From assembly GCA_963718635.1 (NCBI GenBank), contig OY970367.1, forward strand, positions 4,898,001-4,962,000: 64,000 bases of DNA. The letters run 5' to 3'. Below, piece after piece: positions 20,782 through 30,875 of this stretch. Below the pieces are notes generated by a model that made no database searches, was not told the DNA's origin, and worked only from the letters and a program-made list of their open reading frames with translations. Position 1 is the stretch's first letter. Every line of letters begins with the position of its first letter. The DNA is from JAIOQJ01 sp963718635. Lineage in GTDB: Bacteria > Planctomycetota > Planctomycetia > Gemmatales > Gemmataceae. Position numbers and translations under genes: made by a program.

Positions 20782-23700
20782 TCACTTCGTTTCGACCGTA
20801 ACCGCCATGACGACGGGCACAGTCTTATCCGGACCTTTAACGAACTCAATTTCTTTGATGACGGCATCCCGCTTGGGCACGACCGATAGATAGCGGATTT
20901 GCTGGCCGCGCAATGCGAATGCGAACTTGGAGCCGGGTACATCGATACGGCGGATGTAGTCCGCGAAATGTTCGCCATTTCTTAGTGAATGATCCTCGGT
21001 TTTGCCATCTTCGTAGTGCAAGCGGACGATCAAGGAGACGCTGCCTTTCGCATTCGCGCTTGCGCTCCCCAGCCGCTGACGCCGCTGAGCAGGTGGATCG
21101 CTTTGGCGGCCGTGTTGCACGGGACCATTACCGTTTTGGGCATCGTGGCCGGGATCGTCCCGCTGGTGCTATAGAGCATGATGACGTTGCGCGATTTGTC
21201 TCCGTGCGGATCCACTAATTGAAATGGAATCCCCTCAAACAATTTCGGCTTCCAGTCTTCGAAGACAAGTCGCTCGACGTTCTCATCTTCGCTGTTGAAC
21301 ATCCCTTTGGTGCTGACGATCGTTGCTGCCTTATCGAGTGGAATGGGCAGGTATTTCCCTTTCTGCGTCAAGAATTCCAGCAGGTTGATAAGCTCATCCG
21401 GCTTGATCTGTTTTTCAAAGCCTTCAGGCATGAGCGACTTCGTCGAGGCGCAGTTCTTCGATGTCATCGCGTTGGATGTTCTGCTTCTTCGCTTCAGCAT
21501 CGACGATCTCGATGCTTGTTTTCGTTTCCGAGGTGAGCAGTCCATTGAAGGTTTTTCCGTCGAGCGTTGTTACTCTCCAAACGCGGAAATTCCCTTCTAC
21601 GCTTCGGCTGGGGTCGAGGATATCGATCAACAAGTGTTCCTTGCTATGCACGGCCATGCCCGTCAGATCGGGGCCGATGCGGGTTCCCTCGCTACCGTGT
21701 ACGTGGCACTTGGCGCACTGATTTTTGAAGACGACTTTCCCCAAGTCGGCATCGCCTTTTTTCTTCGTTGCATCGAGCATTTCATCGATGACCTTCTGCC
21801 GGTCGGCGCTGGGCAGCCCTCCTCCCTTGGCGAGGAGTTTGCGAGCCAGCGTCGAGATTGTCTTGTCCGAATGCGAGGATAACGCTTGCCGCTGTTCAAG
21901 GGAAAGTTCCGTTATGTCAAACTGACCCTTTTCGACTGCTCCTAAGAGCGCTCGCGTCGCGGCCGTCCGGCTCAGCAGCAAGCGCATTGCGTTCGTCCGT
22001 GCGGATGGCGATAGGTCACCCAGTTTGGCGACAAGTGCTTTGCCTAATGACGGCGCTTGACTGCCGCCGAGTGCTTCGAGCAGGCCGGCGGCGAGTTCAG
22101 GCGAAGAGCGAGCGCTAAGGGCGTCGAGAATTTTTGAGACGGCATTGTCGTCGTCGGTGCGGAATTCGATGATCTGTTTCGCCGCCTCGATGCGCTCTTT
22201 GTCGGCCGTTTTCTCATCGCCGACACTCTTGAGCAACCCGTCAATGATCGGGCCAAAGCGATCCGCGACACCTTTGACGCCCCAAGCCATCGCAAGCTTG
22301 ACCATCTTGCCGCGAGCGCTCGCGGGGAGTTTGGTGACAAGTTCCGTCAATGCTTCTTGCGCCGCCGGGGGCAAAGTCAAGACATGGTCCTTGGGCCAGC
22401 CGGCTGTCAGGCCATTTGCAACGGCGTTCGCTGTAACTGGTTCAGCTGAAGCGAAAAGTTTGAAAAACTCGGCATCGACCAGGAAATGATTAAGTTTTTT
22501 TTCCTTGGCGGCGGTCGCAACGGCTAATTCCACGATACGCAATGCATCAGACGATAGAGCGGCTCGATCGAGCAGCACGCTTCGGATCACCCCCAAATCG
22601 GACGCCACTGCAATCGTCAACGCATCACGCAAGTTCAAATCTTTCAACAGGTCGTCCCGGTGAAGAAGAGCCGCTAGATTTACAGAGTTTTCTGAAAGCG
22701 CACCGTGGGCGCGAGCATCGGTCATCGCCAGCAGGGCGCCGATGCGAACATGAGGGCTCGGATCGTTGAGGGCGACATCGCGAAAAACGCGAGTGGCAAC
22801 AAGTTCGGGAATCGCGTGGACCGCTGAAAGCCGCGCGGCGCTCGACCGTTGAGTTACTAAGTGAGTAAACGGCTTCGCGTGAATTAATCCGCCGCCTTCG
22901 CCCCCTCGCTGGAACAGGCCAAGTCCATGCAACGTCCGCAGTGCGTGCACGGCGCCTGCGTTCAAACCGGTCTCATCGACCGTCTCGTCCGCAACCATTT
23001 TGACAAGAGCGTCTGTCACATCCGCCTTCCCTCGCTCCACCAACAACCGCTGCGCGTGCAGCCGCCATTTCATATTCGGGTGTTTCAAAGCCTCTACCAA
23101 CTGCTCCGGCGTTGCATCCTTCAGCGTAAACGGCTTCTCGGGCTTCGCTTTGGTATATACCACGCGGTAGATGCGTCCGTGCTTCTTATCGCGCAATTCC
23201 GTTTCGTAGGCGTTGCCTTTGCCGTTCTTGAAGCCGGGGGGTGTGGGATTATGTTGCACGATGAAGGCATACCAATCGATGACCCACATATGGCCATCGG
23301 GGCCGACCTGGGCATCGATGGGCGCGCTCCATTCATCGTCGCTGGCGAGCAAGTTCCAACCATATTTTGTGGTGAAGCTGCTGCCATTTGGCGTAAGCGT
23401 CATCGCAGCAGTAAGGTGGCCCGTTGGCTCGGAGATAAAGGCGACCTTGTTCCAATACTCTTTGGGATAGGTGCGGGCGGTGTAAATCTCGTGCCCGGCC
23501 GCTGCGGTGAAGCCGCCGTGCCAATCGACTTGCGCACTTTTTCGGTGATTGGCTCGATGTGATTATCGACGGCGATGTTCGGCAACACGCCGGGGTTCAG
23601 GCCACGAACTTTCTCGTAGTACCGATTGGGAATGGGCATAAAGACACTCGCGCAGCCGTTGGCGGTCGAGCCGAAGAGCAGGCCTTCTTCCGAGATGCCG

Positions 23701-25160
23701 ACGCCCCACGAGTTATTGTTGGTGCTGCGCAGAAATTCGAGTTTCGTCACTTTCAGTTTATGGGCATCACTTCCGTCGCGTTCTAACTTGAAACGATGAA
23801 GACCTTGACGAAAGCTGAGCTTTTCGCCCGCGACTTCGCCGTCGAAGCCCGAATAGCCAACCATGCCGTAGAACCAGTTGTCGAGGCCGTAGCGCAAGTT
23901 GCTTGGGCCCGAATGCGTGTCGCGTGTGCCCCAACCGGTAAAGAGGACTTGCCGTAGGTCGGCTTTGCCTTCGCCTTTGGTGTCTTTCAAAAACAGGGTA
24001 TGCGGCGCCTGATGAACGATGACGCCGCCGTAAGCAACGTGCAAGCTGGTCGGGATGCTCAGCTTGTCGGCAAATGTCGTCACTTTATCGCAAATGCCAT
24101 CGCCGTCGGTGTCTTCGCAGATCACAATGCGGTCATGGCCCTCGCCTTCGGCTTGCATCTCGTTCGGGTAATCGACCGATACCGCCACCCACAGTCGGCC
24201 TTGTTCGTCCCAGGTCATGGCGATCGGCTTGCCGCCCAGTTTGTCTTCGGCCACAAAGGGCTTCACTTCAAAATCGACGGGCGTGACAAAATGCTTGATC
24301 GATTCATCGACGCTGAGGGGCAGTTGCATCTGCCTGGGTCGTTCGACTTTGCCGCCGGTATTCTTCGGCGCGTAGAAGGCGATATTGGCATCGACATACT
24401 CGAAGGGCTTAACGTCTTTACGCAGTTGTGTCATCTCGGGTTTCGCGTCCGCTGCGGGAAGAGCCATTGCCACTGAAGGATCCTTACCGACCGCCCAGCG
24501 CACGCCGCGTTCGACGAGATTTTGGAAGCCCGGGTTGCTCCAGGTTCGTTCGTCGTGCCCCCATGCGGTGTAAAAAATGCGTCCTTTGCCCTGCGTACGC
24601 ACCCATGTCCAAGGTTCCTTGCCGTTCTTGTCTTCGCGATATTCCAGGACGACGCGGTCTTTTTCATTGTGCTTTTCGTGAACGTAAGTTTCGTCCCAGC
24701 TTTCAAAACCTTTGAAGCCCTTCATAATCGGATGATCGACGCTAGCCAGCGTTGTGCGAAATGTACCCGTGCCATGCTTCAAAAATTTGCCGCCGATCAG
24801 GTCGAGATACTTGGGCGAATTGAGAAAGCAAAACGAAGCGCAATGGAGGGGAATAAGGCCTTTGCCCCCTTCGACGAATTCGATCAACGCCTTTTCTTGT
24901 TCGGGCGTTATCTTCGTCTGGTTCGCATAAATCATTAACCCGGCATACGGCGCGAGCGTTTCCGCGTTAAGCGCGTCGAGTTTGTCGGTCCAGACCAGGT
25001 CGATGCCGCGCTCGGCAAACACCGGCTGAAGCTGCCGAAATCGCTCCGCCGGCTTATGGTGCCCGGCATCGCCGAGGAACAGAATCTTGATCGGCTTCTC
25101 TTCGGCGCAAAGAGGCGTCGCGGCAAAGAAAGCGATTAGAAGGAGAGCTGTACGTTTCAT
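20782..25160 (-). CDS. Giant secreted ThuA - PVC-type dehydrogenase - HEAT - cytochrome c fusion (three frame breaks)
   Basis: A signal peptide (MKRTALLLIAFFAATPLCA) is followed by a ThuA-like trehalose-utilisation domain (about 25-270: ILFLGDAGHHKP...IPLHCASFCF). Next come the PVC-specific sorbosone/glucose-dehydrogenase-like propeller (about 300-700: AMTWDEQGRLWVAVSVDYPNE, DTDGDGICDK), HEAT-like helices, and a haem-binding domain with CAKCH encoded at 21703-21717. A C-terminal beta domain (HLLSGVSGWG...) ends the protein. Frames switch near 23535 (one C restored gives VRQVDWHGGF), 21433 (STKSLMPEGFEK) and 21068. The joined product is about 1,460 aa. Such proteins are extracytoplasmic and thought to oxidise sugars; the substrate is unknown. 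Confidence 0.85.
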
Positions 25161-25420
25161 TCTGAATGCCCGAGGAAGTTGTTCTGAGTTCGTCGACCGA
25201 GTGTGTTTAACTGCTTTGTTGAAACTCCAGCATATCTTATTGCGCCGCGGCTGATTTTGCTCCAATTTCGCATTTCCGTTTTAAGCGTCCCTAAGCTAGT
25301 TTATCCGCTGCGCCGAGCCCGGAATCCGACAGCTTATGCTGTACGGCTTGCCGGACAGGGTGCGCGTTGCGGCTGATTCGCCGCGGATTGTCTGGCGGGA
25401 CGCGAAGCGAAGAAGCAATC

Positions 25421-25472
25421 GCTTCCGGAAATATTTCCGGAAGCGTGAACCCGAGAAAATCGTGGGAAAACG
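25421..25472. repeat. Family A palindromic repeat, copy 3 (CCGG arms)
   Basis: Perfect palindrome GCTTCCGGAAAT/ATTTCCGGAAGC followed by the box AGAAAATCGTGGGAAAACG. The stem variant CCGG differs from the commoner CGGG/CCCG but stays fully paired. It is the first of four family A copies in the 25.2-26.2 kb gap, which contains no gene. Confidence 0.88.
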
Positions 25473-25490
25473 AACGATGGGTTTGCAGTC

Positions 25491-25546
25491 AGAGCCGCGA
25501 CCGTTAGGAAGCGGGGGCTCCACCACTCCCTAACGGTCGTGGCTCT
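25491..25546. repeat. Hairpin family C, copy 1
   Basis: Inverted repeat AGAGCCGCGACCGTTAGG ... CCTAACGGTCGTGGCTCT around a GC-rich loop. A diverged copy is at 55463-55517, again beside family A copies. Confidence 0.8.
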
Positions 25547-25555
25547 GACCAAACC

Positions 25556-25690
25556 TCGTTTGACGCTCCGCGTCGAACGTCTTAGTCGACGCTCTGCGTC
25601 GATTAAGACGTTCACAGAATTTCTAGCTTTCGTTCGAGAAGGAGACGACGCAGAGCGTCGATTAAGACGTTCGACGCGGAGCGTCAAACG
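25556..25690. repeat. Long hairpin built of GACGC-type repeats
   Basis: Arms TTTGACGCTCCGCGTCGAAC ... GTTCGACGCGGAGCGTCAAA enclose a second nested pair (GACGCTCTGCGTCGATTAAG). There is no coding potential. Confidence 0.75.
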
Positions 25691-25700
25691 AGGGAAAAAA

Positions 25701-25770
25701 GCTATCGGTTAATATTCTGGAAATATTTCCAGAAGGCGAAACCCGAGGAAATCATGGGAAAACGCGCGGT
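25701..25770. repeat. Family A palindromic repeat, copy 4 (TTAATATT subtype)
   Basis: GCTATCGGTTAATATTC leads into TTCTGGAAATATTTCCAGAA (25715-25734), then GAGGAAATCATGGGAAAACG. The CTGG/CCAG stem is another compensated variant. The same leader occurs inverted at 55699-55714 and degenerate at 1749. Confidence 0.85.
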
Positions 25771-25787
25771 GATTAAGCGAAAACGAC

Positions 25788-25873
25788 TTAGCCGCGATGC
25801 GGAGGCTTTGCGCAGCGGAGCGCCTTCGGCCAGCAAGCGCTCCGCTGCGCAAAGCCTCCGCGTCCCGCCTAAC
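25788..25873. repeat. Hairpin family B, copy 1
   Basis: TTAGCCGCGATGCGGAGG ... with arms GGCTTTGCGCAGCGGAGCGC and GCGCTCCGCTGCGCAAAGCC. It is nearly identical to the copy at 56050-56134, and both are directly next to family A palindromes. Confidence 0.88.
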
Positions 25874-25877
25874 AAGG

Positions 25878-25936
25878 AGTCCCTTCAGGAAATATTTCCT
25901 GAAGGGACTTTCCAATTAAATCGTGGGAAAACGCTC
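25878..25936. repeat. Family A palindromic repeat, copy 5 (CAGG arms)
   Basis: 32-nt perfect palindrome AGTCCCTTCAGGAAAT/ATTTCCTGAAGGGACT, then AAATCGTGGGAAAACGCT. The stem variant CAGG/CCTG is compensated on both sides. It is followed by GGAATGCGGAATTCGG-type sequence shared with copies 7 and 10 and with the valS insertion. Confidence 0.88.
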
Positions 25937-26022
25937 AGGGGAAATTCGGAATGCGGAATTCGGATTGCGGAATCAAGACCATTCAAATGAACGACGCTCA
26001 ATCGCCGGTCATTCTGACGTAC

Positions 26023-26075
26023 CGCCTCCGGGAAATATTTCCCGAAGGCGAAACCTGAGAAAATCGTGGGAAAAC
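26023..26075. repeat. Family A palindromic repeat, copy 6
   Basis: CGCCTCCGGGAAATATTTCC CGAAGGCG (one stem mismatch), then GAGAAAATCGTGGGAAAAC and a TTGTTAGCCGGACGCGC tail shared with copy 1. Confidence 0.85.
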
Positions 26076-26186
26076 AAGCAACGGTTTGTTAGCCGGACGC
26101 GCCGGCGACGGTTTGTCGGTAGCGGCAAGCTTCCAATCAAAGCCCTTGCCCTCAGAAAAGCACAGTCTCTTCACAGAGATCACTTC

Positions 26187-27140
26187 ATGAAAATAGTCCT
26201 ATTCGGCGGCAGTGGGCAGATCGGCCGTTTGCTGCATCGTTCATTCGCTGCCGATGGACATCGCGTCGTTGTTGTCGGCCGTAAGCCGAGTGCATTTGCA
26301 AACGAGTTCATCACGTGGGATGCCCAAACGTTCGGCGGCTGGGTTAAAGAGTTGGAAGGCGCCGACGTGGTGGTCAACCTGGCAGGGCGGAATGTCAACT
26401 GCCGTTATACTCGCCGTAATCGCAAAGAGATTATGGAGTCGCGCGTTGATTCGACCCGCATCATCGGTAAAGCCATTTTGCAAGCAGCGCATCCGCCGCC
26501 AATCTGGCTGCAAGCAAGCACGGCCACTATCTACAGCCATCGTTTCGATGCCGGCAACGATGAAGAAACCGGCGAAATCGGCGGGCAAGAGGCAGGCGTC
26601 CCCGACACCTGGCGCTTCAGCATTGATGTAGCAAAGGCTTGGGAAGCAGCTGCGACTGAGATCGCTCTTCCGAATACGCGCTCAGTTTTACTTCGCTCGG
26701 CCATGACAATGAGCCCGGATCGCGACGGCGTTTTCGACGTGCTGCTTTGGCTGGTCCGTCGCGGCTTGGGCAGCCGTAACGGAAACGGTCGCCAATTCGT
26801 TTCTTGGATTCATGAATTTGATTTTATCGCGAGCATCAAGTGGATAATCGACCACGCGCAGTTGGAAGGGCCGGTCAATGTCTGCTCGCCGCACCCGTTG
26901 CCGAATGCGGAGTTCATGAGAGACTTACGGCAAGCATGGGGCAAACGGGTTGGCTTGCCTGCCACGAAATTGATGCTTGAGATAGGGGCTGTCTTCTTAA
27001 GGACAGAAACGGAATTGATTTTGAAAAGCCGGCGCGTCGTTCCGGGAAAACTGTTGCAGTCGGGCTTTGAGTTTCAGTTTCCAGGTTGGCCTGAAGCGGC
27101 TGCCGAGCTTTGCAATCGCTGGCGGCACACTCTTGTATAG
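26187..27140 (+). CDS. TIGR01777-family NAD-dependent epimerase/dehydratase-like protein
   Basis: An extended short-chain dehydrogenase fold. The N-terminus MKIVLFGGSGQIGRLLHRSF at ATG 26187 carries the dinucleotide-binding Gly motif, and NLAGRNVNCRYTRRNRKEIMESRVDST is diagnostic for TIGR01777 (YfcH/SULA-type). STATIYSHR replaces the usual Ser-Tyr-Lys segment, and the C-terminal DUF1731-like region (FEFQFPGWPEAAAEL) is present. The open frame extends upstream through repeat DNA, so the first ATG after the repeats is preferred. The substrate is unknown; homologues are often called cell-division inhibitor SulA on weak grounds. Confidence 0.87.
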   Translation: MKIVLFGGSGQIGRLLHRSFAADGHRVVVVGRKPSAFANEFITWDAQTFGGWVKELEGADVVVNLAGRNVNCRYTRRNRKEIMESRVDSTRIIGKAILQAAHPPPIWLQASTATIYSHRFDAGNDEETGEIGGQEAGVPDTWRFSIDVAKAWEAAATEIALPNTRSVLLRSAMTMSPDRDGVFDVLLWLVRRGLGSRNGNGRQFVSWIHEFDFIASIKWIIDHAQLEGPVNVCSPHPLPNAEFMRDLRQAWGKRVGLPATKLMLEIGAVFLRTETELILKSRRVVPGKLLQSGFEFQFPGWPEAAAELCNRWRHTLV

Positions 27141-27157
27141 CGGATTCAATGCCCTGA

Positions 27158-27275
27158 CGAGTCTTGGCGAGCCAGGAGCCTCAGCGACTGGAGTTTTACA
27201 CGGCTTTCTCCAGTCGCTGACGCTCTTGGCTCGCCAAAGACCGCTTTCACCAGTCGCTCCCGCTTCTGGCTCGCC
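27158..27275. repeat. Hairpin of the 'GGCGAGCCAGGAGCC' family
   Basis: Arms GGCGAGCCAGGAGCCTCAGC GACTGGAG and CTCCAGTCGCTGACGCTC TTGGCTCGCC, plus a third partial arm near 27250-27275. It lies between the 3' ends of two convergent genes, so a terminator role is plausible. The left arm is the sequence found inside valS at 17720. Confidence 0.82.
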
Positions 27276-27284
27276 CATCACACA

Positions 27285-28727
27285 TCACCAGCGGAGCGAC
27301 AATCCAAAGTTCATACCCTGAGCGATAAAGCCTCGGTCTTGCATCGGCACGGTCGGGTGTGGCGCTGCGACCGCAGGCGATGCGGGAAAGCCGGGGATCC
27401 GGTTGACGTCGAGTCTTTGGTCGACCTGATCGCCGGGACGCGCCACGCTCGATAAGTACAAGACGTTGTACCCCATGAAGAGGCGGAAACGATCAGTGAC
27501 GTTGTAACCGATGTTGAAAGTCGCTTCGGGAACTACGGCAAAATGGTTGCGTTCGTATCGGCCGATGTTGCTGTTAAGAGCATAGAGGCCGCCCGGTGTC
27601 GTGGCCGTGGTGCCATCAGTGCGTGTCACGGTTTGGGCGCCATCGATCTGCACCGTTGAAGACATCACGCCCATTGCGATAAACGAGCGCAGGTCAAAGG
27701 TCCAACGGCCGCGGGTCGTGCCCATTGCTGTGCCGATCTGGGCGCCATTGAACTGGTTTGAGGTTCGGAAGCGGTCGAAGGCCGTTCCGCCAATGATGAA
27801 GCTCGACGGATCAGCGGGGTTGGGAACAACCGGCCCGAGTCGCGTCGAACGCTCAGCGATGGTCAGTTCTTCAGTAAGGCTTACGAACCGATAGCCGGCC
27901 AAGGCGTCGATGTACCCAGCGCCGTTCGAACCAAGCCGACGGCGTAGATTGATGTCCGCGCCCCAAAGCGATGTCGAGCTGCCGATCGCCACACCGCCGG
28001 CGAACAACCCGGGATAGGCAACGAGTTCGGCCGAGTTCGTTCCCGTGTTCACGTTGAAGAACGGCCGGGCCAGCAACGGATCGCCTGCTGAGGTGAAGCC
28101 GGTTGAATTACCCGTCTGGCCAAGCATGAAATAGTGACCATCGAACGCCCAGCACTGGCATGGCCCGAACCAATATTCGAAGCCCGTCCGTAGGCCATTG
28201 CGAAAGGTTGAAGGAAGATTCTGATTGCCGAACAAAGTGCTCACCCCAGCGCCGCCCAGCGCGCCGTTGGTGGCCGCGGGGCCAGTAGTGACCAGCGCAG
28301 GGACATTGAACCCGTTCGTCCACCACATCAAGTATTCCGCCGACACGCGGAAACGATTGTTGTTGATCGTGCTTGGGATTACGTTCCCGGGGAAGGGAAT
28401 TAGAGGATCCTCGATATCAACCGGCGGCGGCATATAAGGCGCTCCGGAGACGGGTGGCTCGCCTTTGCCATCGCTCCGCAACGCACCCGTTGGCGCCGGT
28501 TGCGGAGAAATCAAGCCATAAGGTGTTGGAAGCGGCGCGGCCGGAGAACCAAGAGATGGTTGAATCTGCTCGGCATGTGCGATTGGCAGCAAGCCCGGAT
28601 CGCGTGCCCGCACTGGCAGCCCTAAGGATGCTCGTGGCATCCCAAGGACAGCCGCCGGGCCGGGCTCAGCATGGGCAGCGAGCGCGGTGGCCAAGACAAA
28701 TCCCAGACTCCAAAGCGTACGTCTCAT
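27285..28727 (-). CDS. BBP7-family outer-membrane beta-barrel protein
   Basis: A signal peptide (MRRTLWSLGFVLATALAAHA) is followed by a proline-rich segment (40-130) and a beta-rich region with the planctomycete BBP7 pattern: FRVSAEYLMWWTNGFNVPAL, GLRTGFEYWFGPCQCWAFDG, GADINLRRRLG, IDALAGYRFVSLTEELTI, FDLRSFIAMGVM, FRLFMGYNVLYLSSVARPGD, and a final aromatic strand GMNFGLSLRW suited to BAM insertion. The start at ATG 28727 follows GAGGGCCTCTCT. The family is assumed to be porin-like; no substrate is known. The protein is 480 aa and intact. Confidence 0.88.
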   Translation of the reverse strand: MRRTLWSLGFVLATALAAHAEPGPAAVLGMPRASLGLPVRARDPGLLPIAHAEQIQPSLGSPAAPLPTPYGLISPQPAPTGALRSDGKGEPPVSGAPYMPPPVDIEDPLIPFPGNVIPSTINNNRFRVSAEYLMWWTNGFNVPALVTTGPAATNGALGGAGVSTLFGNQNLPSTFRNGLRTGFEYWFGPCQCWAFDGHYFMLGQTGNSTGFTSAGDPLLARPFFNVNTGTNSAELVAYPGLFAGGVAIGSSTSLWGADINLRRRLGSNGAGYIDALAGYRFVSLTEELTIAERSTRLGPVVPNPADPSSFIIGGTAFDRFRTSNQFNGAQIGTAMGTTRGRWTFDLRSFIAMGVMSSTVQIDGAQTVTRTDGTTATTPGGLYALNSNIGRYERNHFAVVPEATFNIGYNVTDRFRLFMGYNVLYLSSVARPGDQVDQRLDVNRIPGFPASPAVAAPHPTVPMQDRGFIAQGMNFGLSLRW

Positions 28728-29120
28728 AGAGAGGCCCTCCGGGCACAATCGCGCGCTGATCGACAGCGGCGGCGCTTCCTATACGCAAGATGAGTTCGTC
28801 GAAAACGATCAATCGCTTCGGCCTCATCCTGTCTTGAGCGTCGATGCAAGTTCGTCCGTTTCTTATTCGGCAAGTCGTAGCCGCTTTCCTTCTTCGAACC
28901 TTTCTTCTCGACACGATCGACACCGCGGATCCCCTGCGTTCTCCATTCCTCCGCTAAAAGCGGAATTACCCTGTTTCCGGGAAGTCGGAAGAGGCATTCC
29001 TCGAAAAACCCTCTCGGGCGACGCAACCCCAAACGCCTCAAGCTGCCGATACCTCCGATATTCCAGTGAGTCCGGGCCAAAGGCAACCGCTGAGTTGCCC
29101 TGCTTTTCAAGGAGGAAAAG

Positions 29121-29430
29121 ATGATCGGTCGCATTTCGAAATTCCGGTTGGGTGCTGCATTGGGGCTGTTGCCGTTAATGCTGGCGCCGTCCGCGATCTT
29201 CGCCATCTTCCCGCCGGTAACGCCGCCGCAGCCCACGGTCGTCGTTACCGGAATCCCGGTTCAAACGCCGGTGAAGATCCAAGGCGATCCGGGCGGCGGC
29301 GTGCCTGTGACCGTGCCACCGGTGGCGAAGACGCCGGAGCCTTCTACTTTTGTGACTGCAGGAATCGGGCTTGCATTGGGCGCTGATTCTGCTGCGCCGT
29401 AAGAAGGTTCAAGCGTGCGGGGTTAACTAA
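29121..29430 (+). CDS. PEP-CTERM sorting-signal protein (one frame break)
   Basis: A small secreted protein: signal peptide (residues 1-28), a Pro/Val-rich middle, and the exosortase signal TPEPSTFVTAGIGLAL. The frame as written then runs into GADSAAP and stops. Restoring one G near 29380 gives GALILLRRKKV, the expected hydrophobic helix plus basic tail, ending at a TAA at 29428-29430. AGGAGG precedes ATG 29121, and a small GGCAAC/GTTGCC hairpin (29082-29099) sits in the leader. PEP-CTERM proteins are cleaved by EpsH/XrtA-type exosortases, usually for exopolysaccharide-associated surface display. No exosortase is in the window. The gap 28728-29120 holds nothing else. Confidence 0.8.
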
Positions 29431-29445
29431 CGCGTTGTCGCAGCC

Positions 29446-29485
29446 GGAAGCGTGAGCGACGGTGCTCTCCGTCGCTTACGCTTCC
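29446..29485. terminator. Hairpin downstream of the PEP-CTERM gene
   Basis: GGAAGCGTGAGCGACGG and CCGTCGCTTACGCTTCC pair over 17 bp with one mismatch around a 6-nt loop, shortly after the stop. There is no clear U-tract, so it could be a repeat rather than a terminator. The stretch 29486-29687 shows nothing else. Confidence 0.5.
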
Positions 29486-29687
29486 GACTCCGAATTCTCC
29501 CGTCCATTTCCATTTTGCCGTTCATAATGATTGTTCAATCCCCCGTCGTTCGAAAACGCCCTCTCTTTCCATTCCCGCCTAAGCTAGGTGAACTCGGCCG
29601 CCGATAAATGACGATAACGCAAGCGGAGGCCGCGCCTGGTCCGATTGCGACTCGCAGCAGCGTAGGGGCAATCACCGCCTTCGAGGC

Positions 29688-29912
29688 ATGGCCGTGCAGC
29701 ATGAAATCAGCGTTCTGGCGCTCGTTAAAGGGAAAGAAACTTTTCTCTTCGTATACGACGAAGCCAGCCGCGATTTGCTGCTCGAAGCGATTCGGGATCA
29801 AGCCGCCGATCCCGATTTGAGCCTTTCGTATTTTGATGCGGCAGTGTTGAAAGACCGGGCACGGCAACAAGCAAGGGAAGCCGCCGCCGACCGCCAGACG
29901 TCTCGCGACTGA
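29688..29912 (+). CDS. Small hypothetical protein, 'LALVKGKE' family
   Basis: A 74-residue protein (MAVQHEISVLALVKGKETFL...YFDAAVLKDRARQQ) of a type often found beside other planctomycete genes. It is predicted to be a small alpha/beta protein with a hydrophobic strand (FLFVYDEASRDLLLEAIRDQ) and a charged helical tail. It ends 4 bp before the Xer recombinase gene and probably shares its transcript. Function unknown; the start could also be GTG 29694. Confidence 0.6.
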   Translation: MAVQHEISVLALVKGKETFLFVYDEASRDLLLEAIRDQAADPDLSLSYFDAAVLKDRARQQAREAAADRQTSRD

Positions 29913-29916
29913 GGAA

Positions 29917-30846
29917 ATGGCTCGCGAACGCGAACGGGACACTGAGATGGAAACAGCCCTCGCCGACTATCTACGGCATCTGGGCATCGAGAAGAACGCG
30001 TCGGCGTATACCGTCAAGTCTTACCGCGAAGACCTGATGCAGGCGCTGGCGTTCTTCCGCGAACGGCTCGGGACGGCGGATGCGACGCCCGATCGCATCA
30101 CGACTCGGCTCCTCCGCGCCCATATGGCTTGGCTGCACGAGCAGGGCTATGCCAAGCCGACCATCGCCCGGCGCATTGCCTCGGTTCGTTCGTGGCTGCG
30201 ATTTCTCTGTCGGCGCGGTGTGCTTCAAGTAAACCCTGCCGAAGGTTTGCGCGGGCCGAAGCAGGATAAGAAGCTTCCAAACTTCATGACGGAAGCGAAT
30301 ATTGATCGTCTCCTCTCCCTCGAGCCGGGTGAAAGCCCGCTGGCCCTGCGCGATAAAGCGATGCTGGAAACGCTCTATTCGGCAGGCGTACGCGTCGGCG
30401 AACTCTGTTCGCTCAAGATCGACGACCTCGATCTCGACGAAGGACTCATCACCGTGCGCGGCAAAGGCCGTAAAGAGCGCCTGGCCTTGCTCGGTTCAAA
30501 AGCCAAGCAAGCCCTTCGCGACTGGCTGAAGGCACGCGAGAGCTTTCAGGCTCATCTGCATAAATCGGGGACAGCCGTCTTCCTGAATAAAAACGGCGGG
30601 CCGCTTACCGTGCGCAGCGTAGGCCGAATTCTCGAAAAGTATCTGATTCAAGCGGGGCTCGATGCCAGCGCCACTCCGCATACGCTGCGCCATACGTTTG
30701 CAACGCATTTGCTCGATGCGGGAGCGGACATTCGCGGCGTTCAGGAATTACTCGGCCACAAGAATCTGGCCACCACGCAGATCTACACGCATGTATCGAC
30801 CCAGCGCCTGCAGGACAGTTATCACAAGGCTCATCCACGCGCCTAA
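29917..30846 (+). CDS. Tyrosine recombinase XerC/XerD
   Basis: Site-specific recombinase that resolves chromosome dimers at dif. The N-terminal SAM-like domain (LADYLRHLGIEKNASAYTVKSY) and catalytic domain are complete. Arg is in YSAGVRVGELCSL (about 158), Lys in RGKGRKER (about 183), HxxR in PHTLRHTFATHLLDAG (about 254-257), His in LLGHKNLATTQ and the nucleophile Tyr in IYTHVS (about 289). Length (309 aa) and the absence of phage-type extensions fit a housekeeping XerC/D rather than an island integrase. I cannot tell XerC from XerD by sight. Confidence 0.93.
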   Translation: MARERERDTEMETALADYLRHLGIEKNASAYTVKSYREDLMQALAFFRERLGTADATPDRITTRLLRAHMAWLHEQGYAKPTIARRIASVRSWLRFLCRRGVLQVNPAEGLRGPKQDKKLPNFMTEANIDRLLSLEPGESPLALRDKAMLETLYSAGVRVGELCSLKIDDLDLDEGLITVRGKGRKERLALLGSKAKQALRDWLKARESFQAHLHKSGTAVFLNKNGGPLTVRSVGRILEKYLIQAGLDASATPHTLRHTFATHLLDAGADIRGVQELLGHKNLATTQIYTHVSTQRLQDSYHKAHPRA

Positions 30847-30875
30847 AACCGTCATCCTTTGCCGAGGAATGCTTG

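Noticed and set aside
28960..29100. Possible cyclic-di-GMP riboswitch upstream of the PEP-CTERM gene (GACGCAA and a GGCAAC/GTTGCC hairpin)
   Set aside because: Only the GACGCAA string matches; the remaining conserved GEMM elements and the tetraloop receptor are missing.
29917..30846. Island integrase
   Set aside because: The recombinase has plain XerC/D length and housekeeping neighbours and is 14 kb away from the accessory island.
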